From an uncultured Alphaproteobacteria bacterium (GTDB taxonomy: Bacteria; Pseudomonadota; Alphaproteobacteria; RUG11792): DNA of 14,901 nt. A program made the position numbers and the translations under genes. The notes under the pieces are model-generated. The model saw only the letters and a list, made by a program, of their open reading frames with translations. It made no database searches and was not told the origin of the DNA. The stretch lies in the NCBI GenBank assembly GCA_910588255.1, contig CAJUOM010000025.1:1-14901 (forward strand). Direction: 5' to 3'. Below, piece by piece: positions 14,569 through 14,901 of this stretch (its first letter is position 1; every line of letters starts with the position of its first letter).

Positions 14569-14901
14569 TTAATTCAATTATCTTCACTTACTGTTTTTAT
14601 CTCTCTAAGCTTTCTAATATCCGTTTCGAAATGAATTTATAAATAAGTTGAGAAATAATTCATTATGAAAATTTAAAAGCGTGATTTTTTAAAATTAGCA
14701 TAGGTTTTTGAGATAGCGCTCGTAAGTATGGTATAAAATTTACCCCCTTTTAGCGTCAAGTTATACTTCGTTTCACTCGTTCCTCGGATTTGATTTAGTA
14801 TTCTTAATTCCTGGATACATAACATAATCATCTTACGTCAAATTCTAAAAAGTTCCATAAAATTTTAGGGATTTTTCTAGGCTTTTTGCGTCATATTCCA
14901 C
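14569..14901. other. Gene-free right end with a threefold CGTCA repeat
   Basis: No gene or RNA was recognised in the last 333 bp. Three related sequences occur in direct orientation: TAGCGTCAAGTTATA (from 14751), TTACGTCAAATTCTA (from 14833) and TTGCGTCATATTCCA (from 14886). On the minus strand a weak promoter-like pair, TTGACG (14759-14754) and TATACC (14735-14730), uses the first copy, with 18 bp spacing. No clear terminator follows ldcA. Confidence 0.5.

Noticed and set aside
14845..14901. Eighteen codons open on the minus strand at the right edge, possible tail of a gene beyond the window
   Set aside because: A stop-free run of this length is common by chance, and the peptide (VEYDAKSLEKSLKFYGTF) has no recognisable motif.
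1..14901. CRISPR array, insertion sequence, prophage or toxin-antitoxin module
   Set aside because: No regularly spaced repeats, transposase, integrase or toxin-like pair was found anywhere; the only repeats are the short, degenerate ones reported.

Overview
This window comes from an AT-rich bacterial chromosome. The best fit is a host-associated alphaproteobacterium of the Rickettsiales/Holosporales kind. The reasons are the strong A/T bias, the reduced versions of several housekeeping proteins, an alphaproteobacterial-type FtsL with an A-E-W motif, the Gram-negative envelope genes (msbA-like, waaA, DAP-type murE), and long stretches without intact genes. The exact lineage cannot be fixed from the sequence alone. 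No phage, transposase, CRISPR array, toxin system or secondary-metabolite cluster is visible.

Layout: (1) 1-191 is the 3' end of an Lrp/AsnC-family regulator, followed by 670 bp with no intact gene. (2) 877-4486 is a tight plus-strand block, rsmH-ftsL-ftsI-recO, a piece of the division and cell-wall (dcw) cluster that ends in recO instead of continuing into murE. (3) 4519-7743 on the minus strand holds an MsbA-type ABC exporter and murE. (4) waaA runs divergently from murE on the plus strand. (5) An AT-rich spacer with helically phased AAATTT tracts precedes a small secreted protein of unknown function (9297-9845), whose 3' end overlaps convergent xseA by 17 bp. (6) A CAU-anticodon tRNA with its own strong promoter lies 19 bp upstream of xseA and is probably co-transcribed with it. 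(7) A 368-bp region holds a possible decayed gene. (8) acs lies on the minus strand. (9) A divergent LD-carboxypeptidase gene carries two compensating frameshifts. (10) The last 333 bp are non-coding and contain a threefold CGTCA-centred repeat.

Most genes serve one theme, building a Gram-negative envelope during division. RsmH modifies 16S rRNA. FtsL and FtsI act at the septum. MurE makes the DAP-containing peptidoglycan precursor, and LdcA-type enzymes trim peptidoglycan peptides. WaaA adds Kdo to lipid A and the MsbA-like exporter probably flips lipid A-type lipids. RecO and XseA are DNA repair functions, and Acs activates acetate.

I did not find a convincing new biological system. The points most worth a second look are the doubly frameshifted ldcA, the unknown secreted protein behind apparently curved DNA, the rearranged dcw order, and the small repeats and decayed coding traces in the intergenic regions. 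All calls rest on reading motifs by eye; no database search was run.
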